Notes: a model not told the origin generated them from the sequence alone. A DNA stretch of 64,000 nucleotides from Chryseobacterium sp. YIM B08800 (GCF_026163565.1 NZ_JAPDKN010000025.1:62001-126000); one strand, 5' to 3'; shown: positions 53,001 through 63,171, counted from the stretch's first letter. Program-made: numbers and translations.

Positions 53001-54519
53001 AACTCATAATTCGGCTATCGTTAATTGGATTCCTGCTACAAATAATAATGCATTTGTTTTAGAATATAGACCAGTAACCACTCCTGCTTCTGCATGGACG
53101 ACAATGAATCTTACAGTTTTGGGAGGAAATCCACCAGTGACTATTACAGGATTAACACCTGCAACAATGTATGAAGTTAGAATTGCTGCAGTATGTGGAA
53201 GTGGAGGAGCAGGTGCTTTTACTCCTGCTCAGACATTTACGACAAGATGTGATCCAGCACCGCCAAATGTAGTGATCTCTAGTATTACATCAAATTCAGC
53301 AATGGTAACGTGGAATCCGCTTGTTCCAAATGCAACTTATGTTTTAAGATGGAGAGAAGTAGGAAGTACAGTATGGAATACACCAACATTGCCACCTCCA
53401 CCAATAAATACTTATGTAATACAAAATCTTGGCTCTTATAAAACTTATGAGGTGCAGGTAGCAAGTATTTGTAACGGTGAAACAAATCCGAATGCATGGT
53501 CAGTTACACAGATATTTACCACTGAAAGAATTTGTGAAGTTCCCCCTCCAGGATTTACTATTACTCAATTAACACCTACAACTGCAGAAGTGGTTTGGGA
53601 GGCCTATACAGGTCCCGGAGCTACCAATAATTATACATTAAGATACAGAAAAGTAGGAATACCAAGCTGGACGACTATTAACGTAAGTAATACAACTTAT
53701 ATAATCACAGGATTATTGGAACTTACAAAATATGAAATGCAGGTAGCGAATGTTTGTAGTGGAACACCGGGTAATTTTACACCTCTTTACTATTTTACAA
53801 CACCTACAGTGATTTACTGCCAAATGCATTCAACTAACTTTGCTTCTGAATATATTTCAAAGGTTACCGCTACACCAAACGGAAAGCCAGAAATGATTAA
53901 TGCTTCAACAGGAGCTGCCTATTCTGATTTTACTGGAGATCCTACTAAATTTATTGAAATGATTCAAGGGTCAACAGGAAATCAAATTACTATCGATAAA
54001 ACTCAGGGAGCCGATTCCGGAGTTGCAGTATGGATTGATTTTGACAGAAACGGAACGTTTGATCTTGATGAAAGAATTCTTGCAGACGCACCTAATTCAA
54101 ATTCTACTGCAAGTGCAACATTCAATGTACCATCTGATGCATTCATCAGCATGACAAGCTCTAAATATGTTGTTATGAGAGTAGCGATGGCTAAAGGGAA
54201 AATACCAGTTAACTGTATGAGTTTTGATGATGGTGAAGTAGAAGATTATACCGTGAGAATATCAAAACTACCAATTGTAAATTCAGTTAATCAGACAGAT
54301 ATTTTGATTTATCCAAACCCTGTAAAATCGGTATTGAATGTTAAAAATATCAGTGAAAAGGCAAACTATAAAATTTATAGTGCTGCCGGAAGATTAATAT
54401 CAAGTGGATTGATCGTGAATAATAAAATTGACGTAAGTGCACTTATTAGCGGCGTCTATGTTATTGATATTGATGATAAGAAAGGAAATGTGCAGAAAAA
54501 ATTCATTAAAGAAGAATAA
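50005..54519 (+). CDS. large type IX-secreted protein with Fn3 and GEVED domains
   Basis: 1504 residues. Signal peptide to VSAQ (~21). Residues ~25-205 resemble a MAM/jelly-roll domain (PFLQSFSTGVLPPCW, LISPQINLTGL). Then several Fn3 domains (SATLNWAAPLAP, SATVSWTATQNATYVVRYR, NSAYVSWLPTANATYVIRW, NSAMVTWNPLVPNATYVLRW) alternate with three GEVED domains, each with WIDF/W.[GR].G.F and the closing NGEVEDY or DGEVEDY. The last ~75 residues are a type A sorting domain (ILIYPNPVKSVLNVK, SGVYVIDIDD, KFIKEE), which sends the protein through the type IX system to the cell surface. It may act in adhesion or peptide binding; no catalytic domain is seen. Confidence 0.92.
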   Translation: MNRFLTILGILLCFQLKVSAQCTAMPVPFLQSFSTGVLPPCWTSQNPTSTSTSLYVKWRFNTSAGYGVTGNGGKAAGTFAWVDASSPYDNEHTVELISPQINLTGLTNPYVKFEWLKNHLTSATGTLPPYENNRMKLEVNSGSGWVEIWSDNSNAPEWRTVGVALAASYVGTTIQLKFTVDKDVANNGYFYDDVLLDEVQVIQAPTCFEPVVAPVTNLAPNSATLNWAAPLAPAPAPAGGYEYYYSTSSTPPTAATVGTIVPGFSANINSLVSGSTYYWWVRSVCSASDKSLWVEGDFFIPGQIGGGTATHAYLPAYSCSGFNYSQQIYTPTEIATAVGTNNMITSIKFFVSTTAATQANYNQWVVYMGNTAQTDFPTTTSWVPAGTMNQVYSGTLPAMTAGTWVEIPLATPFLWDGTSNVVIAVDENSTGTSCTANWGSYSAGPNRGMLYYSTTTNPNPLTPPTATSRYAVLPRLQLVGSVLPSCTNVPPSNIAVSNITATSATVSWTATQNATYVVRYRVLPSGAWQTINITTPFTNNVLLSGLIEQSQYEVQIATICGTQGTFSASVPFSTPALTYCGSGTATVTNGYINNITMIGTNVPATSNNSGPSTYTDYSLDPSKTITLLRNSVNNTLSVGRMIASGTYTTYAWIDFNGDGVFNNNPVGTAGGERIMNLGYSNTTPVTASFDVPANAYIGNSKIKMRVMVYFNTPTDPCMNLTSNGEVEDYYIKFIDLQPCTTAPPTSIAVGNLTHNSAYVSWLPTANATYVIRWRQGTTGAWLPSAAGLTLPVGQSFHTITGLTEQTAYQVQIATICGGNQGAFSPSLDFTTPPVTYCNMTGTGTIDYISNVKVTPINFPMMENASLQTNYISYTTPATLINLEIGSVGNQISVSKDWDGLTYADSVHAWIDWDRDGVFTDSEKIMSTPSNTATPVTATFDVPATGVYTGANTTTMRVVLKRGSAPIMCQNATNGEVEDYAVKLRPCNNATPGAPTFTTITHNSAIVNWIPATNNNAFVLEYRPVTTPASAWTTMNLTVLGGNPPVTITGLTPATMYEVRIAAVCGSGGAGAFTPAQTFTTRCDPAPPNVVISSITSNSAMVTWNPLVPNATYVLRWREVGSTVWNTPTLPPPPINTYVIQNLGSYKTYEVQVASICNGETNPNAWSVTQIFTTERICEVPPPGFTITQLTPTTAEVVWEAYTGPGATNNYTLRYRKVGIPSWTTINVSNTTYIITGLLELTKYEMQVANVCSGTPGNFTPLYYFTTPTVIYCQMHSTNFASEYISKVTATPNGKPEMINASTGAAYSDFTGDPTKFIEMIQGSTGNQITIDKTQGADSGVAVWIDFDRNGTFDLDERILADAPNSNSTASATFNVPSDAFISMTSSKYVVMRVAMAKGKIPVNCMSFDDGEVEDYTVRISKLPIVNSVNQTDILIYPNPVKSVLNVKNISEKANYKIYSAAGRLISSGLIVNNKIDVSALISGVYVIDIDDKKGNVQKKFIKEE

Positions 54520-54540
54520 CTGTTTAATTTTCATGTAAAA

Positions 54541-54572
54541 GATAAGCTCTCGTAATTGAGAGCTTATTTTGT
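54541..54572 (+). terminator. Rho-independent terminator after the Fn3/GEVED gene
   Basis: ATAAGCTCTC pairs with GAGAGCTTAT around a 6-nt loop and is followed by TTTTG. Confidence 0.88.
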
Positions 54573-54599
54573 TTTATTGAAGATATAATTGATAAGATT

Positions 54600-57008
54600 T
54601 TATTTTAAAATTTCGTTGTAATACAATAAATCATTATTTTCATCAAAACCAATAATCATCACACGGAAATTTTTTGCATCATCATTATTATACCATTGTA
54701 CAACTGTCGGTTCTCCCGATTTACTTTCTAAATAAGGATTCCAATATAAAACACTTCTTTTATCTTCGGGAACAGATTTTGTGCCTTCTTCATCATAGAT
54801 TCCATTGTTGAAAGGTACTTCTTTATCGTATCCGTTGAGTTTAATTTCTGTAAGATTAGAAGGTAAAGTAGTATCTACTACAGAACCGGTAATTCCGCCA
54901 CGGCGGGTGTAAATTGCAATTGCTCCGTTTCCTCCTCCAAAGCTTCCTGCAAAATTTCCTTTAATTACTTTTACCATTGCAATGTTTGAGACAGGAATAT
55001 TAGAAATCTGGCTTGCGTCAACTCTCATTTCGTCTAAAAAAAATTCCATAGGTCCACCACGGTTTGTAGCAATATAATTCCCTCCCTGCATTTGAATCTG
55101 AAGACCGGCAACTCTACCTTGTAAATATTGCAAAATGTTTTGAGAACCTTGTGCATTCTGGTTTTCATTCACCAAATCAAAAATAGTTTCGTTTCCACTT
55201 CTGAAAAGAGGGCTGCTTAGTTCATTATTAAGTTTCTTGGTTAAATCTTTCTTTTGTGCTTTAATTTTAACCTCTTCAATAAGCGTTTCTTTTTCTCGTA
55301 AGCTCGTCTGTGAACTTTTATTTGCCACGGCACGTTCTATTTCAATAGGAACTGCGTCAGTTGGATTTCTTTTTATAAGTGTATAATTGTGAGAAGGCAG
55401 ATTGCTTCTAAAAGGTAAGAATGAAAATGCGGGTTGAAAATAAACCTGTACCGAATTTTTAGTGGTTTTTTCGCCATTAAGTTGATAAGAAAATGCCATA
55501 GAATCTTCAAAAACCAAACCACTCAAGGTGAACATGCCCTCTTTATCTGTTTTAATCAAATTGTATTTAATTCCTTGATTTGGCATTTTAAAAATTAAAT
55601 TAATCTCTGCTTCCGAAGCGGGTTTTCCTAATTTTGTTGCTTTTCCTTTATAAGAAAGAAAATTTTCAGGTTTATATTTAATAACTGGAAAATTTCCAGA
55701 CATAATAGTTTGCCAATTAAATCTTGACCATTTTTCCGAAATCAGTAAAGCATCCAATGCATCTGTATTTCTGTTTTTACTGAAATATTGAGCAGGATAA
55801 TAAATTTTTGAGCTAAAATCTCCTGTAAGCCAAAGTGTACTTAGTAAACTGTTTTCATTCTCAGGGTTTTCACTTTCGTTATCTGTTACGCTTACCAGAT
55901 AAGTCGACATAGATGAATCATTATCGATGTTAAAAGAATTGCTGTCTCTAGGTTTTAAACTAAGCGAGCTACCTTTTAAAGAAGGTTGTTTAAGTTTAAG
56001 AGATTGAGGTTGCACAAAACAAAGTCGCTGAGCAATAATGTTTTCAGACTCATCAAAAATGGTAAGATTGAGAATTCCGTTCACCAATTGGTTGGTCGGA
56101 ATTGAATAAACCCGATCTGAAATATTAGAAACATTAGCTTTATAAACCAACTGATTATTGATGCTTCCTATAATTTTATATTTTGCGTTTTGATCAATAT
56201 TTTTACCCTTTAAAACAAATTTTATGGCATCAGACTGACTTTGAACCTGTAAATTAATTCCTGAAGAAGCTACTTCTGGTAAATTAACAGTCTGTTTATT
56301 TCCTTTATCGTCTTCTACAGTAAGTTGATATTTTTTTCCGGCAATAGGTGTAAAACTAAATGATCCGGTATTTTGATCAAACCCTTTAAAAGTAGCTAAT
56401 TTAGTTTGTGGGTTTTGAGTTTCTGTAACAAAGCCATTCCAGTTTGAAGGTGTTTCTCCTTTCGACTGTAATCTTACTGCAAATTTAGTATTGATACCGT
56501 CGATAATAGTTCCACTTTCGGGGAAAACAGCAGCAGTCCATGGAACGGATGTATTTTTTACTAATTTTTCGGGGGAAGATGGGTTGTACACTGTAATCGG
56601 CATGATTTCATTGAAATCGTCGCTAAAATTCCCCATCCATGTGGTATAAGCTCTGATGTAATACACATCTTCTTTTAAATCTGCAGGCAAACTAATACTT
56701 CCGCTGCCTTTACCATTTATCAGAGGGTATATTTTTTTGCTGATTTGTTTTTTATTTTGGTCATACAGCTCTACAAAAACATTGGTGGAAATTGTAGAAG
56801 GGCTATATCCGTCAAATACAAAAGAAGTAAACCACAGGTTTTCACCTGCGACATAGTTTTTTTTGCTCAAAAGAAGATGTATTTTTTCCTGAGGATAATT
56901 TTCTTCAAACTTTTTAAGTGCTTCTTCTGCTTTGTTTTGAGAAAAATAAAAAGGTGCAACAATTAATGATAATGCAATGAGTGGTTTTTGAGAGAAACTA
57001 ATATTCAT
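54600..57008 (-). CDS. secreted macroglobulin-like protein with a barrel-less TonB plug domain, paralog 1
   Basis: 802 residues with a signal peptide to FSQ (~24). The N-terminal part has MG2-like beta-sandwich domains (KIHLLLSKKNYVAGENLWFTSFVF, VFVELYDQNKKQI, DVYYIRAYTTWMGNF). Around residues 600-710 lies a TonB-receptor plug: TIFDLVNENQNAQGSQNILQ, YLQGRVAGLQIQMQGG, EFFLDEMRVDASQI, NIAMVKVIKGNFAGSFGGGN, AIAIYTRRGG. The chain stops ~100 residues later, far too short for a barrel. A close paralog lies at 58112-60526. The family is common in Flavobacteriia, but what a plug without its barrel does is unknown; it may dock to another receptor. Confidence 0.78.
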   Translation of the reverse strand: MNISFSQKPLIALSLIVAPFYFSQNKAEEALKKFEENYPQEKIHLLLSKKNYVAGENLWFTSFVFDGYSPSTISTNVFVELYDQNKKQISKKIYPLINGKGSGSISLPADLKEDVYYIRAYTTWMGNFSDDFNEIMPITVYNPSSPEKLVKNTSVPWTAAVFPESGTIIDGINTKFAVRLQSKGETPSNWNGFVTETQNPQTKLATFKGFDQNTGSFSFTPIAGKKYQLTVEDDKGNKQTVNLPEVASSGINLQVQSQSDAIKFVLKGKNIDQNAKYKIIGSINNQLVYKANVSNISDRVYSIPTNQLVNGILNLTIFDESENIIAQRLCFVQPQSLKLKQPSLKGSSLSLKPRDSNSFNIDNDSSMSTYLVSVTDNESENPENENSLLSTLWLTGDFSSKIYYPAQYFSKNRNTDALDALLISEKWSRFNWQTIMSGNFPVIKYKPENFLSYKGKATKLGKPASEAEINLIFKMPNQGIKYNLIKTDKEGMFTLSGLVFEDSMAFSYQLNGEKTTKNSVQVYFQPAFSFLPFRSNLPSHNYTLIKRNPTDAVPIEIERAVANKSSQTSLREKETLIEEVKIKAQKKDLTKKLNNELSSPLFRSGNETIFDLVNENQNAQGSQNILQYLQGRVAGLQIQMQGGNYIATNRGGPMEFFLDEMRVDASQISNIPVSNIAMVKVIKGNFAGSFGGGNGAIAIYTRRGGITGSVVDTTLPSNLTEIKLNGYDKEVPFNNGIYDEEGTKSVPEDKRSVLYWNPYLESKSGEPTVVQWYNNDDAKNFRVMIIGFDENNDLLYYNEILK

Positions 57009-57249
57009 TATAGATTCGTGTTTTTATTGTATCTCAAAATTACATTTTTTCTTTTGTAAGAGAAATAATTGAAAGCTTTTTTTATCAAATTATATTTAGA
57101 CATAAAAAGTCTGCAGAGAGATGAGGTACTAAATGTTTTCAAAGGATAAGAATGGTGGTAAAGAATTTAATATCATTGTGTTATATCTCAAAGTTACTCA
57201 AAGATGAAAGTTATAAGAGGTTAAATTTTTTTTATGAATATTTTAAATA
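57009..57249. other. intergenic gap between two minus-strand genes
   Basis: About 240 bp, AT-rich. Nothing beyond ordinary intergenic sequence is visible and no gene, hairpin or RNA is recognised. Confidence 0.4.
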
Positions 57250-57690
<441 letters not shown>

Positions 57691-57771
57691 TTAGAAAATA
57701 GATATGATAAAAAGAAATGAGTTCGCCTGCGTTTATCAAATATAGTATCTTTAGACAATTATTATTAGCCG

Positions 57772-58041
57772 ATGATTTTTTATATTCTGATTTTGATAAG
57801 CCTTTTGACTTTTTTTGTGTTTTTTGCAGATAAACGAAAAGCGATAAAACATCAAAGAAGAATTTCTGAAAACACTCTTCTTATACTAAGTTTTTTTGGA
57901 GGTAGTTTGGGTGGGATAATAGGAATGCTTGTTTTCAGACATAAAATTTCAAAAAAAACATTTTTGATAAAGTTTTTTGGAGTGCTTCTATTTCAAGTCG
58001 TATTGCTGATCATTTTTTATCAAAAGTTTAAACAAATTTAG
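57772..58041 (+). CDS. DUF1294 small membrane protein
   Basis: 89 residues with three likely membrane segments (residues ~2-19, ~38-56 and ~67-84). The family signature is present: FADKRKAIKHQRRISENTLLIL, with the following SFFGGSLGGIIGMLVFRHKISK that matches DUF1294 (D/A-K-x-A...R-x-x-E...GGxxGxxxGMxxFRHKT). The role is unknown. It is transcribed against its neighbours, in between the two macroglobulin/plug paralogs, and its terminator is shared with the gene downstream. Confidence 0.88.
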   Translation: MIFYILILISLLTFFVFFADKRKAIKHQRRISENTLLILSFFGGSLGGIIGMLVFRHKISKKTFLIKFFGVLLFQVVLLIIFYQKFKQI

Positions 58042-58052
58042 ATTTAAAATAA

Positions 58053-58082
58053 AAAAGTTCCCAAAATAATTTCAGGAACTTT
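58053..58082 (-). terminator. terminator between the DUF1294 gene and plug paralog 2
   Basis: On the minus strand AAAGTTCC pairs with GGAACTTT around a 13-nt loop, followed by TTTT. It follows the paralog 2 stop by 30 bp. Confidence 0.75.
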
Positions 58083-58111
58083 AAGTTTAAATTTTCGATA
58101 CTTAAAAATTA

Positions 58112-60526
58112 TTAAGGCAACAATTTTTCATAGTAAACAGGTGTATATTTTTCAGCATCAAACCCAATGATCAGAAAACGGAATTTTTTTGCAGTATCAT
58201 TATTATAAAAATCAACTTTTGCAGGATTGTCAATATCTATTTCCATGTTGGGATTCCAATAGAGTACAGATCTATAGTCGTTGCTTATTTTAGATAATTC
58301 AGAATTTCCATAATCAGAATCGGGATACTTTTCAGATTCATTATAACCTTCCATCACAAAAAAGTTGAGGTTAACCATTTCTGAAAGAGTATTTGCTTGG
58401 GCGATAGGTTTTGTATCTCCTCTTTTGGTATAAATAAGTACACCGCCGCTACCACCACCACTCATACCAATTGCACCGTCTTTAATGATTTTTACCATAG
58501 CGATATTATCTGCCGATATGCCGGAAAGAGTACTTGCATCAGTTAGCATTTCATCTAAATAAACATTTGCTTTTGCTTGACGGATGTATGGGGTTGGAAT
58601 TCCATTTTCGTAATTAATTGTTAATCCGGCAGCGCGGCCTTGTAGCCATTGTAATATATTTTGTGAACCCGCAGCAGATTGGTTTTCATTCACAAAATCA
58701 AAAACAATCTCACTCATGCTTCTGTAAAGCGGGCTACTTAGCTTGTTGTTAAGCTCGTCTTTTAGGTTTTTCTTTTTCGCTTTTATTTTTACCTCTTCAA
58801 TTAAAGCAATTTTTTCGTTGTATTCCTTTTTGTATCTTCTGGCATCAATCGTTTTTGTTAATTCTGCTGGCTGATTGCTTTCTACAGTAGAATTTCTATC
58901 AACAAGTTTATATTTTTCAATAGCTGGTAAATCTTTTTTTAATGGGGTAAAAGTATTGGCAGGATGCACATAAACATTGGTTCTGCTTTTTAAAGCGGCA
59001 TTAGCTCCATTAACCTGATAAGTAATTTTAATAGGTTTTTCAAAAATCATATTATCAAAAAAGAATTCTCCATTACTATCCGTTTCAACCTGAAAAACCT
59101 GATTTCCGGATTTGTCTCCTTCTACAAACATGATGAGGTTTTGTTGAGGTGAAGGTTTAGCGTTTACCGTTAATTTTCCTTTGTATGAAATGTATTTTGA
59201 GGCATTATTAATGATCTCCGGATGTTTTCCAGACATAATTTCTTTCCAGTCAAACATTTTCCATTGTTCTGAAATGAGAAGCGCATCTAGTGCATCGGTA
59301 TTTCTTTTTTCACTAAAATATTGAGCAGGACGATCAATTTTAGAAGTAAGAACACTTGAAAGCCATAATGAGCTTAAAAGATTTTCGTCCAGCAAAGATT
59401 TTTTATCTTCAGGATCAAATACTGCAACAGAATAATTCGGAATATCTTTAATAGCTTTCACATTAAAAGAATTTAACCCTCTTTTTTCTGTATTTAAAGT
59501 TTCAGATTTTATTTCCGGGATAGAAATATTTAAGTTTTGAGGCATTACAAAACACATTCTGCTCACCAATACATTTTCTTTATCATCAAACACCGTAAGC
59601 TGTATAACACCATTAATAAGTTGATTGGTGGGTATTGCCTGAAATGAATCTTTTAACTGATTAACTTTTGCTTTGTAAACCAACTGATCACCCATATTGG
59701 CAATAACTGTGTAATAAGGAATGCTTTCACCGGTATTTTTTATTTTGTACCTAATGTTGTCTTTTTCACTGATAACTTGCAGACTCACTCCTTTTTCGGA
59801 AGCTTTCGGAAGGGCTACAGATTTTTGTAAACCGTTATTGTCTGTAATTACCGCTTCGTAAATTTTATCTTTCTCGGGCGTTAATGAGAAAACTCCAACA
59901 TTTTCGTCTAAACCTTTAAAAGTTGTGATTTTCTTTTCTGGATGGTCTTTTTCAATAACATATCCTTCCCATTGAGAGGGTGGTATTCCGGTATTATGAA
60001 GACGTATCGCTACCTTAGACTGATTTCCGACAATAAAAGAATTTCCTTCCGGATGCACTGTCGCAGACCACGAAGAAGACTTATCTGTAACTAATTTTTT
60101 AGGCGAAGAAGGATTATAGATGGGGATTTGTTTAATATATTGGAAATCTTCATTCAGATTGCTCATCATCGGAGTGTAAGCTCTGACGAAATAAACATCT
60201 TCATTCAGGCTTTCAGGAATCTGAAAACTTCCCTGAACAACCCCGTTAAAAATAGGAAATCTTTTTCTTAGGATCTGCTTTTTATCTTTGTCATAAAGCT
60301 CAATAAAAAAGTTGGTTGAAAGATCTGATATCGTAAAGTTTCTAAAAACCATTGCATTGAACCACAGAGTTTCCCCCGAAAGATACAAATCTTTATCTGT
60401 AAGGATATAAATATTTTCCTGTGAAAAATTTTCGTTGATATACTGAAGAGCCTTATCGGCAGATTGTTGTGAATGGATGTGGCTGAAAGATGCTAAAAGA
60501 AAACAGAATGTAATTATTCTTTTCAT
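58112..60526 (-). CDS. secreted macroglobulin-like protein with a barrel-less TonB plug domain, paralog 2
   Basis: 804 residues with a signal peptide to SHIHSQ (~20). The layout mirrors 54600-57008: MG2-like N-terminal domains (NIYILTDKDLYLSGETLWFN, FFIELYDKDKKQI), then a plug at ~600-710 (VFDFVNENQSAAGSQNILQ, WLQGRAAGLTINYENG, NVYLDEMLTDASTLSG, AMVKIIKDGAIGMSGGGSGG). Shared blocks such as RSVLYWNP and FYNND near the C-terminus show that the two arose by duplication. It too ends without a barrel. Divergence between the pair is high, so they may bind different partners. Confidence 0.78.
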   Translation of the reverse strand: MKRIITFCFLLASFSHIHSQQSADKALQYINENFSQENIYILTDKDLYLSGETLWFNAMVFRNFTISDLSTNFFIELYDKDKKQILRKRFPIFNGVVQGSFQIPESLNEDVYFVRAYTPMMSNLNEDFQYIKQIPIYNPSSPKKLVTDKSSSWSATVHPEGNSFIVGNQSKVAIRLHNTGIPPSQWEGYVIEKDHPEKKITTFKGLDENVGVFSLTPEKDKIYEAVITDNNGLQKSVALPKASEKGVSLQVISEKDNIRYKIKNTGESIPYYTVIANMGDQLVYKAKVNQLKDSFQAIPTNQLINGVIQLTVFDDKENVLVSRMCFVMPQNLNISIPEIKSETLNTEKRGLNSFNVKAIKDIPNYSVAVFDPEDKKSLLDENLLSSLWLSSVLTSKIDRPAQYFSEKRNTDALDALLISEQWKMFDWKEIMSGKHPEIINNASKYISYKGKLTVNAKPSPQQNLIMFVEGDKSGNQVFQVETDSNGEFFFDNMIFEKPIKITYQVNGANAALKSRTNVYVHPANTFTPLKKDLPAIEKYKLVDRNSTVESNQPAELTKTIDARRYKKEYNEKIALIEEVKIKAKKKNLKDELNNKLSSPLYRSMSEIVFDFVNENQSAAGSQNILQWLQGRAAGLTINYENGIPTPYIRQAKANVYLDEMLTDASTLSGISADNIAMVKIIKDGAIGMSGGGSGGVLIYTKRGDTKPIAQANTLSEMVNLNFFVMEGYNESEKYPDSDYGNSELSKISNDYRSVLYWNPNMEIDIDNPAKVDFYNNDTAKKFRFLIIGFDAEKYTPVYYEKLLP

Positions 60527-60885
60527 AGTCTATACTACATTAATATTATACAAATAAAGTGAAAACTGTTTGTCTGATAAAATATTTAATATATTTTATG
60601 ATTTAATAATTTATAACAGATGTTTTTAAGCAATTTTATAATTGAAGAAAAATATTTAGACTGTATATTTTAAGCCATAAAATTCAATTTAATAATTCTT
60701 TTTCAACACTTTTAAATGTGTTTTACTTCTTAATTTGCTGTAAAATAGTTTGTTGTTGGCTGATAGATTTTTGATTAAAATTATTTCTAAAATGGAATTC
60801 CCTCATTATGAATTTGTTAATAAATAAATATTGATAGTGGTTAATTCATTAAAAATCACTAATTTCGCACCCGTAAAAATCATTC
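60527..60885. other. AT-rich gap upstream of typA
   Basis: About 360 bp between divergent genes. A TAATTTCG string at 60860-60867, 18 bp before the typA ATG, resembles the -7 box but departs at one base. No other gene or RNA is seen. Confidence 0.45.
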
Positions 60886-62694
60886 ATGCAAAACATTAGA
60901 AATATTGCGATTATCGCACACGTTGACCACGGTAAGACTACTTTGGTTGACAAGATTATTCATGCTACAAACATTTTCAGAGAAAATCAGGAAAGTGGAG
61001 AATTAATAATGGATAACAACGATCTTGAAAGAGAAAGAGGAATTACCATTTTATCAAAAAATATTTCTGTTACTTATAAAGATACAAAAATTAACGTTAT
61101 CGATACTCCTGGTCACGCCGATTTTGGTGGGGAAGTAGAAAGAGTATTGAAAATGGCAGATGGTGTAATCTTGTTGGTAGATGCGTTCGAAGGACCAATG
61201 CCTCAAACAAGATTCGTACTTCAAAAAGCTTTGGAATTAGGATTAAGACCTTTGGTAGTGATCAACAAAGTTGATAAGCCAAACTGTCGTCCGGATGAAG
61301 TTCACGATCAGGTATTTGATTTGTTCTTCAACCTTGAAGCTACTGAAGAGCAATTGGATTTCCCTACGTTCTACGGTTCTTCTAAACAAGGATGGTTCAA
61401 CACATCATTAGAGCAAACTGACAACATTATGCCATTATTGGATGGTATTTTACAATATGTTCCGGCTCCAAAAGTAACTGAAGGTAACCTTCAGATGCAG
61501 ATTACTTCATTAGATTTCTCTTCTTTCTTAGGAAGAATTGCAATCGGGAAAGTAACAAGAGGCGAGCTTAAAGAATCTCAATGGATCGGTCTTGCTCAGG
61601 CAGACGGAAAAATTGTGAAAGGAAAAGTAAAAGAATTATACGTTTTCGAAGGTTTAGGAAAGAAAAAAGTAACTGAAGTAAAAGCTGGAGATATCTGTGC
61701 TGTAGTAGGTTTCGATGCTTTCCAGATTGGAGATTCTTTCGTAGATCTTGAAAATCCTGAGCCATTGGAAAGAACGGCGATTGATGAGCCTACGTTGAAC
61801 ATGACGTTCTCTATCAACAATTCACCTTTCTTTGGTAAAGATGGTAAATATGTGACTTCTAATCACCTGAAAGAAAGATTGTATAAAGAATTAGAGAAAA
61901 ACTTGGCATTGAGAGTTCAGCAGACTGATGATGCAAACACTTTCTTGGTATTCGGTAGAGGTATTCTTCACTTGTCAGTTTTAATTGAAACAATGAGAAG
62001 AGAAGGTTACGAAATGACAATCGGGCAGCCACAAGTTATCTTGAGAGAAGGTGAAAATGGTGAGAAACTGGAGCCTTACGAATCTTTGGTAGTAGACGTT
62101 CCTGAAGAATATGCTTCTAGAGTGATCGACTTAGCTACTCAGAGAAAAGGTGACCTTCACATTATGGAAACAAAAGGTGAAATGCAGCACATGGAATTCG
62201 AAATTCCTTCAAGAGGTTTGATCGGATTGCGTTCTCAAATGTTGACAGCTACTGCAGGTGAAGCTATTATGGCGCACCGTTTCACAGAATATAAGCCTTT
62301 CAAAGGAGCTATTCCTGGAAGAAGTAATGGAGTATTGATTTCTAAAACTCAAGGTCCAGCAACTGAATATTCTATTGCTAAATTGCAAGATAGAGGTAAA
62401 TTCTATGTTGATCCGGGTGAGGAAATCTATGCAGGTATGGTTATCGGTGAGCAAAACAAACCAGGTGACTTAGTTGTAAACATTGTTGAAGCAAAGCAGT
62501 TGAACAACATGAGAGCTTCAGGTAAAGATAAAGATACAGGTGTTGCACCAAAAATCTTATTCTCTCTTGAAGAATGTATGGAATATATCCAGGCTGATGA
62601 AGCAATCGAGGTGACTCCAAACTTTATCAGAATGAGAAAGAAATTGCTTTCTGAAGAAGAAAGAAAAAGAGTGGAAAGATCTGCTAAAGCATAA
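60886..62694 (+). CDS. typA: TypA/BipA ribosome-associated GTPase
   Basis: 602 residues, the family length. GTPase motifs: G1 AHVDHGKTT (residues 11-19), switch I RERGITI, G3 DTPGHADF, G4 NKVDK. Further EF-G-like domains and the TypA-specific C-terminal region (PSRGLIGLRSQMLTAT, FTEYKPFKGAIPGRSNGVLIS) follow. TypA binds ribosomes and helps assembly and translation under stress such as cold. The gene is one of the few strongly conserved housekeeping genes in the window and ends with a clear terminator. Confidence 0.97.
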   Translation: MQNIRNIAIIAHVDHGKTTLVDKIIHATNIFRENQESGELIMDNNDLERERGITILSKNISVTYKDTKINVIDTPGHADFGGEVERVLKMADGVILLVDAFEGPMPQTRFVLQKALELGLRPLVVINKVDKPNCRPDEVHDQVFDLFFNLEATEEQLDFPTFYGSSKQGWFNTSLEQTDNIMPLLDGILQYVPAPKVTEGNLQMQITSLDFSSFLGRIAIGKVTRGELKESQWIGLAQADGKIVKGKVKELYVFEGLGKKKVTEVKAGDICAVVGFDAFQIGDSFVDLENPEPLERTAIDEPTLNMTFSINNSPFFGKDGKYVTSNHLKERLYKELEKNLALRVQQTDDANTFLVFGRGILHLSVLIETMRREGYEMTIGQPQVILREGENGEKLEPYESLVVDVPEEYASRVIDLATQRKGDLHIMETKGEMQHMEFEIPSRGLIGLRSQMLTATAGEAIMAHRFTEYKPFKGAIPGRSNGVLISKTQGPATEYSIAKLQDRGKFYVDPGEEIYAGMVIGEQNKPGDLVVNIVEAKQLNNMRASGKDKDTGVAPKILFSLEECMEYIQADEAIEVTPNFIRMRKKLLSEEERKRVERSAKA

Positions 62695-62716
62695 TCTAAA
62701 ATTCTTAAATATATTT

Positions 62717-62744
62717 AAAGCCTCGATTTTTCGAGGCTTTTTTT
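62717..62744 (+). terminator. Rho-independent terminator of typA
   Basis: AAAGCCTCGA and TCGAGGCTTT form a 10-bp perfect stem with a TTTT loop and are followed by TTTT. Confidence 0.93.
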
Positions 62745-63024
62745 GTTGAAAAGTAAATTTTTTTTTCATTTTATTTCAAATTAGTATTTAATTAGTTTGT
62801 GATGTTTTTTGGTATTAATGGTATAACGGTAAATGTTTATTGTTGGTTTAGATTGTTTTATTTATTTAAATTGTTGGTTTTTAGTTATTTAACATAATTT
62901 ATTTAAAGCTGAATTAAATAGATTTAATTGTAAATGTCTTTTTTTTTCTTTTTCTTTGGCTTGTTCGAACCCAATGCACAATCCGTTTAAACACAAAAAT
63001 ATTAATATTAAAAAATTTATTAAA
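62745..63024. other. AT-rich intergenic region
   Basis: About 280 bp after typA, rich in TTGTTGGTTTA-type phrases. No ORF is convincing here; the frame that extends the next small ORF upstream to 62956 is not supported. Confidence 0.4.
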
Positions 63025-63171
63025 ATGAAAAAAAAACTAGCAATTGTTTTTGCATCTGATCCAGCAGTAACTAAAGTACATGCTAAAGATGCTTTATCAA
63101 AACAAACTAATAACAGAACTTCTATTTTACAAGAGTGTATAATAACTGTAAAATTTTATGATGCACTATGA
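63025..63171 (+). CDS. 48-residue ORF overlapping the next gene, function unknown
   Basis: The ORF starts at ATG 63025 (longer in-frame start at 62956 lacks support) and reads KKKLAIVFASDPAVTKVHA then ILQECIITVKFYDAL at its end. It has a short basic start but no clear signal peptide. Its TGA overlaps the ATG of the next gene (ATGA), a sign of translational coupling, so it may be a leader ORF or a small partner. I do not recognise a family. It could also be a chance ORF. Confidence 0.4.
   Translation: MKKKLAIVFASDPAVTKVHAKDALSKQTNNRTSILQECIITVKFYDAL

Noticed and set aside
62956..63024. Longer start of the 48-residue ORF
   Set aside because: The 23 extra residues lie in AT-rich intergenic sequence and add no recognisable motif.
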